Assembly (NCBI RefSeq): GCF_000422285.1
Contig: NZ_AULM01000010.1
Coordinates: forward strand, 1-64,000
Direction of reading: 5' to 3'
Source: Desulfatiglans anilini DSM 4660
Lineage (GTDB): Bacteria; Desulfobacterota; DSM-4660; Desulfatiglandales; Desulfatiglandaceae
DNA: 64,000 nt
Made by a program: the position numbers and the translations under genes. A model generated the notes under the pieces. The model was not told the origin of the DNA, made no database searches, and saw only the letters and a program-made list of their open reading frames with translations. Positions 9,858 to 17,656 of the stretch are shown here, in pieces (position 1 is the first letter of the stretch; the number at the start of each line of letters is the position of its first letter).

Positions 9858-10200
9858 CCCGCCGCAGCCGCTTTCGTTTGAGGGCGCTCGCGAGGAGCCT
9901 GAGGATCGGGCCCTCGATGCGATCCCAGGAGGCCTCCGGCGCCTTGATGATTCGGATCTCTTTGGGCTTGACACGGATCTCGGTGATGCCCTGCAGCGTC
10001 ATGATCTCCTGGACGATCTGTCTGCCGAGCGCCCCGAGGGAGGGCAGCGATTTGGTCTTTTCGGGCGTGTACGGCGCTCTGAACGACTCGACGACCGGGT
10101 TCGAGATCGGTTCCTGCGTCAGGTAGGACCGGATCTCTGCATTCGGATGCCGATAAACCTCGATCTCGGGGCCGTCGTCGATTTTTTTTACGTCGCTCAT
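9850..10200 (-). CDS. Small protein resembling the Nfu/NifU scaffold N-terminal domain
   Basis: A 116-residue protein. The segment IVQEIMTLQGITEIRVKPKE and the following IRIIKAPEASWDRIEGPIL has the layout of the Nfu N-terminal domain (helix, then a beta strand ending in V-P-, then K-x-x-x-WD). The usual C-terminal CxxC domain of Nfu is absent, so it cannot bind a cluster in the normal way. It may be a stand-alone accessory domain. The assignment rests on visual pattern only. It is monocistronic and tail-to-tail with the MFS gene. Confidence 0.6.
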   Translation of the reverse strand: MSDVKKIDDGPEIEVYRHPNAEIRSYLTQEPISNPVVESFRAPYTPEKTKSLPSLGALGRQIVQEIMTLQGITEIRVKPKEIRIIKAPEASWDRIEGPILRLLASALKRKRLRRVK

Positions 10201-11010
10201 CGCATGTCCTCCATGCTCCGGTTAGGGGTGCGTATTCGTGCGTAAAGGGTCTGCATGGGGAGGCGGGGCCTAGAGCATTGCCGGCCTCGTTGCTGCGCCG
10301 GCGCTTGCCGGGTGTCTGAAGAAGTGCGGCCGCAGCCGGGCCGGCGGAAAACCCGGGGGAGGCTTGCACGCTCTGCGGGTGCGCGCTCCATGGCAGGCAG
10401 CGGTTGGGGGAAGGGCGCATCGAAGTCCCGGTGGCCGTCTCCAGATGCCCATAGAAGCAGTTTAGCGTTTCATCCCGAAATTTACAATGACCTGCCTGAA
10501 GCGGGCCGCTGCACACCGGCCGTGGGTGGAGCGGGTTGAGACGAGGGTGCAGGATGACTGGATGGGCTGAGACGGGATGCTTCGCACCGGCTTCGCGTCA
10601 AGTCACCATGGATCGGAGCGGTTTCCGGGCGGGAAACGGCGTCTGTTTCGAAAGGGGTCTGCAAGCACCGCAACAGCTTTCAGGCTGGGAGAATGCCGGC
10701 GGATCATTTTCAAGGTGTGGCAAAAAGAGACTTGCTTTTGCCGCCCGCTTGAGCCTATGAAGGAAAGGCTGCGGAGCTTTCTCTCTTGGCCTTTCGAGTC
10801 GAGAGCGGCGATGGGGGATGACGGGCGGCGCAGAATCGGCACGCAAGCCGTCTGCGGGCGGCCGGGTCCGCAGCCGGTTGCGCCGGTCGCTGAAGCGCGG
10901 CGCTGCAATGGCCGGCGCGCCCGCGGGGGCGGGGTTCGCCCGCAAGGCCGCCACCCGCGGAGGGGTTCAAGAATGCAACATCCATTTCATGTGATCGAGG
11001 AGGACGAACG
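10201..11010. other. Long intergenic region, no gene supported
   Basis: Eight hundred bases without a convincing gene. Frames such as 10577-11035 or the long minus-strand frame reaching 10755 have no ribosome site and improbable composition. A weak hairpin GGCAAAA/TTTTGCC lies near 10720-10745. The end holds GAGGAGGACGAACG, the ribosome site for the gene at 11011. A small RNA cannot be excluded. Confidence 0.4.
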
Positions 11011-11859
11011 GTGGACATCAGGACAGTGGGAGTGATCGGTTCGGGGCAGATGGGCTCCGGTATAGCGCAGATGGCGGCCGCAAGCGGATACGCGGTGATC
11101 ATGAACGATGTACAGGATGCGTTTGTAGAGCGTGGCTTTGCGACCATAGAAAAGAGCCTCGGACGGCTCGTCAAGAAGGAGAAGATGAGCCCCGAGGACA
11201 TGAAGACGATTCTGGGCCGCATCGAAGGTTCGACAGCGCTCGATGACATGGCCCGTGCGGATTTCGTCGTCGAGGCGGCCGTGGAGAACGAGGAGCTGAA
11301 AGCGCGGATCTTCGAGCAGTTGGATGCGGTCTGTCGGGAGGAAGTCATACTCGCCTCCAACACGTCTTCGATCTCGATCACCCGGATCGGATCGGTCACC
11401 AAGCGGCCTGACAAGGTGATCGGCATGCACTTTATGAACCCGGTCCCGATGATGAAGCTTGTCGAGATCATCAACGGCCTGGCCACTTCGCAGGAGACCT
11501 TCGCGACCACCCGCGACCTGGCGGTGGCGATGGACAAGACGCCTGTGCTGGCGAACGACTTTCCGGGTTTCATCAGCAACCGCGTGCTGATTCCCATGAT
11601 CAACGAGGCGGTCTATGCCCTGTTCGAAGGGGTGGGGACGGCCGAAGACATCGACCAGGTCATGAAACTCGGGATGAATCACCCGATGGGGCCGCTGGCC
11701 CTGGCGGACCTGATCGGCCTCGACACCTGCCTCGCCATCATGGAGGTCCTGCAGCGCGGGCTAGGCGATGACAAGTACCGCCCCTGCCCCCTGTTGAGGA
11801 AATACGTCGCCGCGGGGTGGCTCGGCCGGAAGTCGGGTCGGGGCTTCTACGTCTACTGA
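11011..11859 (+). CDS. hbd: 3-hydroxybutyryl-CoA dehydrogenase
   Basis: A 282-residue NAD(P)-dependent 3-hydroxyacyl-CoA dehydrogenase of the short Hbd type. The Rossmann motif GVIGSGQMGSGIAQ is at about residues 6-19, SNTSSISIT at about 115, the catalytic HFMNPVPMMKLVE at about 138-150, and NDFPGFISNRVL at about 185. The C-terminal domain (GLDTCLAIMEVLQ, SGRGFY) is complete. It interconverts acetoacetyl-CoA and 3-hydroxybutyryl-CoA and would serve the acyl-CoA pathways encoded elsewhere in the window. The GTG start at 11011 sits 7 bases after AGGAGG. It stands alone. Confidence 0.95.
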   Translation: MDIRTVGVIGSGQMGSGIAQMAAASGYAVIMNDVQDAFVERGFATIEKSLGRLVKKEKMSPEDMKTILGRIEGSTALDDMARADFVVEAAVENEELKARIFEQLDAVCREEVILASNTSSISITRIGSVTKRPDKVIGMHFMNPVPMMKLVEIINGLATSQETFATTRDLAVAMDKTPVLANDFPGFISNRVLIPMINEAVYALFEGVGTAEDIDQVMKLGMNHPMGPLALADLIGLDTCLAIMEVLQRGLGDDKYRPCPLLRKYVAAGWLGRKSGRGFYVY

Positions 11860-12001
11860 GCGGAGCCGGGGGCAGTGCTTTTTCCGCGGGATCTCCACGA
11901 GCATGCGATCCGGCCGGTCGGCATCCTCGAGGCCTCCGGGAGATAGAGGAGAGGGAGCCGCCGGGTCCGGCCGGCGCACCCCTCTTCAGGATTCATAACC
12001 T

Positions 12002-12030
12002 TTGCAAAAAAGAATCGGTTGCTTTATAGT
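12002..12030 (+). promoter_or_regulatory. Candidate sigma70 promoter for the receiver gene
   Basis: TTGCAA (12002-12007) and TATAGT (12025-12030) are separated by exactly 17 bases in an AT-rich patch that contrasts with GC-rich surroundings. The predicted transcript would start about 45 bases before the ATG at 12085. Confidence 0.6.
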
Positions 12031-12084
12031 AACCGGCATCGGGTGAGGAAATCCAAGGTCCAATTCAGATAAGGAGACTTGCAC

Positions 12085-12459
12085 ATGGCAAAAATCCTGA
12101 TCGTCGATGACGAGGAACATATCCGCTATCTTTATTCCGAGGAATTGACCGAGGCCGGATATGAAGTCATCACCGCTGACAGCGGGTACAAGCTCCTGGA
12201 ACGAATAGAGAACGAGAAGCCCGACCTGGTGGTGTTGGATATCAAGATGGTTGACTACAACGGGCTCGATCTGCTCCAGGACATCCGAAACAAATTCTAC
12301 AATCTGCCTGTCGTTCTCTGCACGGCTTACGATACCTTCAAGGAAGACATGAAGTCCATCGCGGCTGATTTTTACGTGATCAAGTCGTTCGACTTGACGG
12401 AGCTCAGAAACAAGATCGCCATGGCGCTCGAATCGAGGCAGAACAACTCAGGGGATTGA
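12085..12459 (+). CDS. Single-domain response regulator (CheY-like)
   Basis: A 124-residue stand-alone receiver. It has the acidic pair in LIVDDEEHIR, phosphoacceptor D52 (VVLDIKMVDYNG), a threonine in LCTAYD and the conserved lysine in VIKSFD. There is no output domain. The ATG at 12085 is 8 bases after AAGGAG, better than the TTG at 12079. It has its own promoter-like sequence and no neighbouring kinase, so it is probably a phosphorelay or motility/sporulation-type intermediate. The specific pathway is unknown. Confidence 0.93.
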   Translation: MAKILIVDDEEHIRYLYSEELTEAGYEVITADSGYKLLERIENEKPDLVVLDIKMVDYNGLDLLQDIRNKFYNLPVVLCTAYDTFKEDMKSIAADFYVIKSFDLTELRNKIAMALESRQNNSGD

Positions 12460-12530
12460 CCAGCCCTGACGGGAGATGTTCCTGGCCGGCATGAGGTGCA
12501 GCCGTGCCCGCAGCGGGCGAGGGACACGGA

Positions 12531-13001
12531 CTATTTGTGGTATTTGGTGCCGTTTATAATGGTGAATGCCCGATAGATCTGCTCGAGGAGAAAGACCCTG
12601 GCCATCTCGTGCGTCAGGGTCATTTTGGAAAGGGAAAGGATTTCATGGGCCGCATCTCTGACGGCTGAAGAAAGCCCGAGCGGACCGCCGGTGACGAAGA
12701 TCAGGTGGCTGGTCTGCATATAAAGCGCTTCGAGGCGGGAGGCGAACTCCCGTGAACTGAACATGCGGCCCGTACGATCGAGGGCGATCAAGGCGGCCTG
12801 AGCCGGGACCCGTTTGAGGATGGACTCCCCTTCCAGGCGGATGATTTCCTCATCGGGGCGGGACTTGGAGGCCTTCTCAGGTTTGACGACGATCCAGTCG
12901 GTCTGGGTGTAGGGCTTGAGCCGCGCCAGGTAGAATGCTTCGGCATCGCGCAAGAAAGGGGCCCTCGTGCGATCCACCACCACAAAGCTTATCTTCGGCA
13001 T
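12531..13001 (-). CDS. rlmH: 23S rRNA pseudouridine(1915) N3-methyltransferase RlmH
   Basis: A 156-residue SPOUT-family methyltransferase, the usual RlmH length. It methylates pseudouridine 1915 in helix 69 of 23S rRNA within the 70S ribosome. The C-terminal knot signature is complete: LIFVTGGPLGLSS, LSLSKMTLTHEMARVFLLEQ, then IYRAF and the terminal GTKYHK. The ATG at 13001 follows GGAAAGGAG at normal spacing. The frame continues upstream to 13211, but that part has no family similarity. Divergent from the M29 peptidase gene. Confidence 0.95.
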   Translation of the reverse strand: MPKISFVVVDRTRAPFLRDAEAFYLARLKPYTQTDWIVVKPEKASKSRPDEEIIRLEGESILKRVPAQAALIALDRTGRMFSSREFASRLEALYMQTSHLIFVTGGPLGLSSAVRDAAHEILSLSKMTLTHEMARVFLLEQIYRAFTIINGTKYHK

Positions 13002-13154
13002 GCCTTCACTCCTTTCCTGGATTCCTCGCGGCCGCCTTGTCGCCGCGGAAGACTGACCGACCGCGCGGACCTTTCCGTATTGCCTCCCGATGCCATTCGG
13101 CCATCGACTGAAGACTATCACACGCGTTTCGGGGTCTGCAACCGCCGACTGGGC

Positions 13155-13212
13155 TTGGCGGATCTCTATTTGCGGATTGGAAGCTGGTTTGTACCAGGAA
13201 ATCATTTCCATT
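13155..13212 (-). repeat. Dispersed repeat, terminal remnant
   Basis: GCGGATTGGAAGCTGGTTTG followed by TACC, two bases and GAAATCATTTCC matches the terminal part of the dispersed repeat family. The palindromic core is missing. It lies between the divergent rlmH and M29 peptidase genes, and its edge comes within about 20 bases of the latter's ATG. Confidence 0.6.
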
Positions 13213-13228
13213 CCAAGGAAGGACGAAC

Positions 13229-14428
13229 ATGTTCAGCAAGGATCAGTTGGAACGATATTCCGATGTGCTCCTCTGGGGTTTGAAAACCGCGCGCAGGGAG
13301 CCTTATGCCAAAGGCGATCTCATATTGCTTCGCTTCGATCTGTCCGCCATCCCGCTGGCGGAGGTCATGCAGGGGAAGCTGTTGGATTCCGGCTACAACC
13401 CGGTTCTCAGGCCGGGAGGCACACCGGTGATGGAGCACCAGTTTTATGAGAAGGCGAATCAGACGCAGTTGACCTTCATCCCGCCGGGCGAAGTGGATCT
13501 TTTCAGGGCCCTGAACGGGAACATCTTCCTGCACGCGCCGGCCTCGCTGACCCATTTGAGCGACATCGACCCGAAAAAGATCGGGAAGGCGGCGGTGGCA
13601 CGCAAACCTCTGCGGGAGATCCTCGACGGGCGCGAGGCCGAAGGACGTTTCGGCTGGACCCTTTGCACCGTGCCGACCGAGGAGCTGGCGCGCCAGGCGA
13701 GGGTCTCGCTCGAGGAGTACTGTGACCAGGTGGTGCGGGCCTGCTACCTCGACCGCCCCGATCCGGTCAAGGCCTGGCGGGAGATCCACCGCGAGGCCCA
13801 GGCCATCAAAGATTGGCTGAATGGCATGGAGGTCGAGGCCCTGCACATCGAATCCGACCACACCGACCTCATCGTCAAACCAGGCAAGATGCGGAAGTGG
13901 ATCGGGATCTCGGGCCACAACATCCCGAGCTTCGAGCTTTTCCTGTCTCCGGATTGGCGGGGCACCACCGGGATCTACTACGCGGATCAGCCTTCCTTTC
14001 GGAGCGGCAATTACGTCGAGGGGGTGCGCCTGACCTTCGAGAGGGGCGTCGCCAAGACGATGGAGGCGGAAAAGGGGGGTGAGTTTCTGCGCAAACAGTT
14101 GACGATGGACAAAGGGGCCTCCCGGGTGGGGGAATTCTCCCTGACCGACAAGCGTTTTTCGCGGATAGACCGCTTTATGGCCAACACCCTCTACGATGAG
14201 AATTTCGGAGGCGAGTTCGGCAACTGCCACCTGGCGGTGGGGGCCTCCTACGCCGACACCTTTGCAGGCGACCCGGACACCTTGACGAAAGATCTCAAAC
14301 GGAAGCTCGGGTTCAACGACTCGGCCCTCCACTGGGACCTCGTCAACACGGAGCGCAAACGGGTGAGCGCCGTGCTTGCCTCCGGGCGGCGCACCGTGAT
14401 CTACGAGGATGGACAGTTCCAGTACTAG
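13229..14428 (+). CDS. M29-family aminopeptidase
   Basis: A 399-residue protein resembling thermophilic aminopeptidases (aminopeptidase T/PepS, MEROPS M29), which remove N-terminal residues using two metal ions. Conserved blocks include DLIVKPGKMRKWIGISGHNI, IPSFELFLSP, YVEGVRLTFERG, the metal-site region NTLYDENFGGEFGNCHLAVG, and DLVNTERKRV near the C-terminus. In most members the residue before HLA is N-T-H; here it reads N-C-H, with the histidine kept. AAGGAAGGACGAAC precedes the ATG. Cytoplasmic, probably peptide turnover. It stands alone. Confidence 0.88.
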   Translation: MFSKDQLERYSDVLLWGLKTARREPYAKGDLILLRFDLSAIPLAEVMQGKLLDSGYNPVLRPGGTPVMEHQFYEKANQTQLTFIPPGEVDLFRALNGNIFLHAPASLTHLSDIDPKKIGKAAVARKPLREILDGREAEGRFGWTLCTVPTEELARQARVSLEEYCDQVVRACYLDRPDPVKAWREIHREAQAIKDWLNGMEVEALHIESDHTDLIVKPGKMRKWIGISGHNIPSFELFLSPDWRGTTGIYYADQPSFRSGNYVEGVRLTFERGVAKTMEAEKGGEFLRKQLTMDKGASRVGEFSLTDKRFSRIDRFMANTLYDENFGGEFGNCHLAVGASYADTFAGDPDTLTKDLKRKLGFNDSALHWDLVNTERKRVSAVLASGRRTVIYEDGQFQY

Positions 14429-14537
14429 CGGAGTCTTTGAAGAAGTCCGCCGCTCAGCGGGCAGGGAATGGCGCCGAAATGCAAACCCTGCGAACCCCCG
14501 CGGAGCGAGGCGCAAATGATGAGGGTGCCCGGTATCG

Positions 14538-15293
14538 ATGCTTCAGAACACCTTTCTGCATATCCAGGGGATCGGCCCGAAGACGGAAAAGGGCCTGTGG
14601 CGCCGCGGCATCCGCTGCTGGGACGACTTTTTGCGCCGGAGCGGCACCGTCTTCTCGGATGCGAGAGACCGCTACATCGAGGAGGAGATCAGACGCTCGG
14701 CTGACCACCTGGAGGATATCCGCTTCTTTGCGAGGCGTCTGCCGCCGGGTGAACTCTGGCGGCTCTTCGGCGAGTTCAGGTGCCGGGCGGTCTACCTCGA
14801 TATCGAAACGAGCGGCGGGCTCGATGGGATGGATGAGATCACCGTCATCGGACTTTACGATGGCAACCGGGTCTTTTCCTTCGTGAACGGGCTTGATCTG
14901 GACCGCTTCGAAGAGAAGGTGTGCGCCTACGACCTGCTGGTCACCTTCAACGGCAGCCTGTTCGACGTGCCGTTTATCCGGCGCGCCTTCCCGCACATCT
15001 GCCTGCCCCCGGCCCACATCGATCTGCGCTTCGTGCTGAAGCGGCTCGGATACAGCGGCGGCCTGAAGCGGATCGAGAAGGCGCTCGGGGTCGGCCGGGA
15101 TTCAGGAGTCGACGGGTTGAACGGCTATGATGCCGTGAGGATGTGGCGAGCGCACCGGGAGGGGCGGGAGGGGGCGCTCGAGCGTTTGCTTGCCTACAAC
15201 CGGGCGGACATCGTCAACCTCGAGCCGCTGATGGTCCTCTCATACGAGCGTCTGAAAAGGGAGAAGACCGGGGGCGCCGAGCCTGCCCTTTGA
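14538..15293 (+). CDS. YprB-type RNase H-like 3'-5' exonuclease
   Basis: A 251-residue protein. The N-terminal part, FLHIQGIGPKTEKGLWRRGI, is a helix-hairpin-helix-like segment. The DEDD exonuclease core then follows: YLDIETSGG (about 87), LVTFNGSLFDVPF, and YNRADIVNLEPL near the end, which supply the acidic metal ligands. This order matches the YprB RNase H-like family found beside DNA-repair helicases in other bacteria. The function is inferred as nucleic acid trimming. It starts 109 bases after the M29 gene and ends tail-to-tail with the MetE-like gene. Confidence 0.87.
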   Translation: MLQNTFLHIQGIGPKTEKGLWRRGIRCWDDFLRRSGTVFSDARDRYIEEEIRRSADHLEDIRFFARRLPPGELWRLFGEFRCRAVYLDIETSGGLDGMDEITVIGLYDGNRVFSFVNGLDLDRFEEKVCAYDLLVTFNGSLFDVPFIRRAFPHICLPPAHIDLRFVLKRLGYSGGLKRIEKALGVGRDSGVDGLNGYDAVRMWRAHREGREGALERLLAYNRADIVNLEPLMVLSYERLKREKTGGAEPAL

Positions 15294-15298
15294 AACGC

Positions 15299-16351
15299 TC
15301 ACCTTTCCGTCCAATCCCGTGACAGCATCCCCAGGAGTTCCAAGGCCTTGCGGGCCTCCCTCTCCGTCATGCTTCCCATCCCGCAGGCGGGTGTGAGGAG
15401 GGAGCGCTGCGCCAGAAGACTGCGGTCGATCCCTTTTTCCTCCAGGTAGGCAAGCCCCTTCCTGAGGCGTGATGCCAGCGAGTCGAAGGTTGCTTCCATG
15501 ACGGCGGGCGATGTCGGGACGATCCCCCAGGCCACCGCTCCCCCCGCCAGCAGGAATTTCCGAATATGATCGGGATAGAGGAGGAAATAGTCGAGGTGTT
15601 CGAAGGCGTCGAAATTGACGATGTCGGGTTCCGCCTCCAGGATCATGGACCAGTCCGTGTTGCCGCAGCAATGGATCCCTATCAGCGTGTCGGTGTGCGT
15701 CCTAAGATAGTCGATCACGATGCGCAGGAGTTCGATGACCGTCTCCCGCTGGATCGGGGAGAAGGCCGAGCCGAAGCCGGAGAGATAGGGCTCGTCCAGG
15801 AAAATGACCGGTTGGCGGCCGGAAGATGCCAGCGCTCCGACCTGCCAGCGCGCTTTAATGGCCAGGGCGTGGGTCAGGGCTTCGAGCAGTTCGGGATTGT
15901 GGAGGACGGATGTGCCGTTGGTGTCGCGGATGCCGGCGGCGAAGGTGACAGGGCCGACCGTCTGCCCTTTGAAAAAGCCTCCCTCGTCCGCGGGACGATC
16001 CGCCAAGGAATCTGCCATCCAGTAAAGTCCGGGGGCATATTCCCGGCTGAGGGCAAAGGCCTCCACGTCGTGAGACATGAACCGATCGTAGAAGGCGACC
16101 AGTGCGTCGGCCTGCGGAGTGTCCGAATCGATGGCCAGGGAACGGTTTTCCAGGTCCGCCGAGAGGAGCGGCATCCCTTCGCTGAACTGGATGGACATGT
16201 CCTCGACCGGGCTTCTCCTCGGAAACTGGGGCCAGAAGGGCATCCGCGGCGCCTCCCGCAGGATTCCGTTGCAGGTCGAGGCGATGTCCGTGAAGGGAAC
16301 GCTGCCGATTCCCGTGGCGATGAAGTGAAAATCAGGTGAGTGATTCTGCAT
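15299..16351 (-). CDS. MetE/UroD-like methyltransferase-fold protein
   Basis: A 350-residue TIM-barrel protein resembling the C-terminal catalytic half of cobalamin-independent methionine synthase. Candidate zinc ligands are the histidine and cysteine of IGIHCCGNTDW and the cysteine of LLTPACGMGSMTE. GQPVIFLDEPYLSGFGS-type barrel strands are present, reading RQPVIFLDEPYLSG here. Full MetE is about 750 residues, so this is a short archaeal/anaerobe-type member that may use a methyl-corrinoid protein as donor. The ATG at 16351 overlaps the upstream TPR gene by 20 bases, indicating translational coupling; an in-frame extension to 16501 lies wholly inside that gene. Confidence 0.82.
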   Translation of the reverse strand: MQNHSPDFHFIATGIGSVPFTDIASTCNGILREAPRMPFWPQFPRRSPVEDMSIQFSEGMPLLSADLENRSLAIDSDTPQADALVAFYDRFMSHDVEAFALSREYAPGLYWMADSLADRPADEGGFFKGQTVGPVTFAAGIRDTNGTSVLHNPELLEALTHALAIKARWQVGALASSGRQPVIFLDEPYLSGFGSAFSPIQRETVIELLRIVIDYLRTHTDTLIGIHCCGNTDWSMILEAEPDIVNFDAFEHLDYFLLYPDHIRKFLLAGGAVAWGIVPTSPAVMEATFDSLASRLRKGLAYLEEKGIDRSLLAQRSLLTPACGMGSMTEREARKALELLGMLSRDWTER

Positions 16352-17084
16352 GCGCTTTTTTCCGGATCCGTTCGAGCCATCCCTCGAGGGCGGCGATGTG
16401 CTGTCGTTTGCGCTGTTCCTTCCGCCTCTGCCGTTCGAGCTTCGTCTGCAATTCTTCCAGGCGCCGCCGTAGGCCCGAGTCACCGGGGTCTGCGGCGACA
16501 CAGGCGGTGTAGATGCGGACGGCCGTCTCGATATCGCCCTGGTTCAGATAGATCTCCGCCAGGGTCGGGCTTGCCAGGGTTTCTTCGTCCCCCTCTTCGC
16601 CGACGGGGACGTTTTCGGCCTGCGGCTCGCTGGGGGGCAGGCTGAGGGAGCGCAGGGCGGCGGCCAGGTCTTCGTTCTCGGGGAGGGGCCGGCCCGAGGC
16701 CTGCTCGACGGCGCTTCCGATAGGCGAGGCGTCAGGGTCGAGGGCCAGATAAGCCTCGATCGCCCGCTGAGCCTCCCGGCTCCGCCCCCGGCGTCTGCAG
16801 ATATCCGCCTTCAATGGGAAGACGCGGCCCAGGCTTCGCAGGGAACGCTCGATCTGCTCCACCTCCCGCTCGGCGAGGGTAACAAACCCGGCTTCCAGCA
16901 GTCTTTCGGCGGTGAACAGTCTCAGAGCGAGGCTCTCCGGATGCCGGTGCAAGGCCTCGAGGGCCTCCTGGAGCGATTCTCTCACCCGGCCTGCGGCGTG
17001 CAGCTTCTCCAGGATTTGGAGGGCGGCTGCTTCCGGCGGCCCTTGGCGAAGAATGGTCAGGAGAAAGTCAAGATCGTCGGGCAT
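16332..17084 (-). CDS. TPR-repeat protein of unknown function
   Basis: A 250-residue, largely helical protein. Degenerate tetratricopeptide repeats cover residues about 20-125, and one clear repeat, PTLAEIYLNQGDIETAVRIY, lies near 175-195. A basic coiled-coil tail follows (LERQRRKEQRKRQ). It probably mediates protein contacts. It has no signal peptide or membrane helix. It overlaps the MetE-like gene by 20 bases and follows the FtsB-like gene by 81 bases. Confidence 0.8.
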   Translation of the reverse strand: MPDDLDFLLTILRQGPPEAAALQILEKLHAAGRVRESLQEALEALHRHPESLALRLFTAERLLEAGFVTLAEREVEQIERSLRSLGRVFPLKADICRRRGRSREAQRAIEAYLALDPDASPIGSAVEQASGRPLPENEDLAAALRSLSLPPSEPQAENVPVGEEGDEETLASPTLAEIYLNQGDIETAVRIYTACVAADPGDSGLRRRLEELQTKLERQRRKEQRKRQHIAALEGWLERIRKKAHAESLT

Positions 17085-17165
17085 GGCGCAAAGAGTCCTT
17101 CCGAAAGCGGCAGGGGCGGGGCAGTCTGCGGGCCGGCTCCGCCGGAAGTGCGGAGGGCAGGAGCT

Positions 17166-17471
17166 TCAATCCGCCTTTTCTTTTTTGTCGAACCGGTATA
17201 TGATTTCGTTTTCCTTGAGGAGGTTTAGTTCTTTTCGGGCGATGGTCTCCAGATAGAGCATATCGGTTTCAAGGCGGTTGATCTCGTCCATCAAAGCACG
17301 GTTTTCCTGGCTCAGCCGATCATTGATTTCCCTCTGCGCGTCGCGGTCCTGCCTGGCCTGGTAAAGACGCAGAAAGCCTTCGCTGCCCAATCCCAGCCAC
17401 AGCAGGATAGGGGCGATGATGGAGACAGCCAGAAGAGGGATTTTTAAAAGTCCTATAATCTTCAATGGCAT
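17166..17471 (-). CDS. Septum formation initiator family protein (FtsB/DivIC-like)
   Basis: A 101-residue protein. One N-terminal transmembrane helix (residues about 8-28, LLAVSIIAPILLWLGLG) is followed by a coiled coil (INDRLSQENRALMDEINRLE) and the family-type end LETIARKELNLLKENEIIY, with YRF close behind. FtsB/DivIC proteins join FtsL and FtsQ in the divisome. The ATG at 17471 follows GAGG. It heads a three-gene minus-strand unit with the TPR and MetE-like genes. Confidence 0.88.
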   Translation of the reverse strand: MPLKIIGLLKIPLLAVSIIAPILLWLGLGSEGFLRLYQARQDRDAQREINDRLSQENRALMDEINRLETDMLYLETIARKELNLLKENEIIYRFDKKEKAD

Positions 17472-17656
17472 AGCCTCGATCAGTGCCTGTTCGAGTTCAT
17501 GCCGGAACGTGTACCGGACCGGAAAAGGCCCGATTCCCGGCAGGGGGTAAAGCTGTTCTGCATGGGGTTTTCATAGCACATCCCGCTGTGGAGTACAAAT
17601 GCTAAAATGGGCATGCCGTTCGATCCGGGCAGAGGGAAAAGAGGAGCGAGGCGATC

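Noticed and set aside
8076-9974. Long minus-strand frame (632 codons) opposite murJ and the MFS gene
   Set aside because: Shadow of two membrane-protein genes; composition rich in R, P, E and Q with no conserved pattern.
10577-11035. 152-codon plus-strand frame before hbd
   Set aside because: No ribosome site, unlikely composition, and overlap with the clear GTG start and ribosome site of hbd.
12999-13211. N-terminal extension of rlmH to a 226-residue protein
   Set aside because: RlmH is normally about 155 residues; the internal ATG at 13001 has a strong ribosome site and the extension has no similarity.
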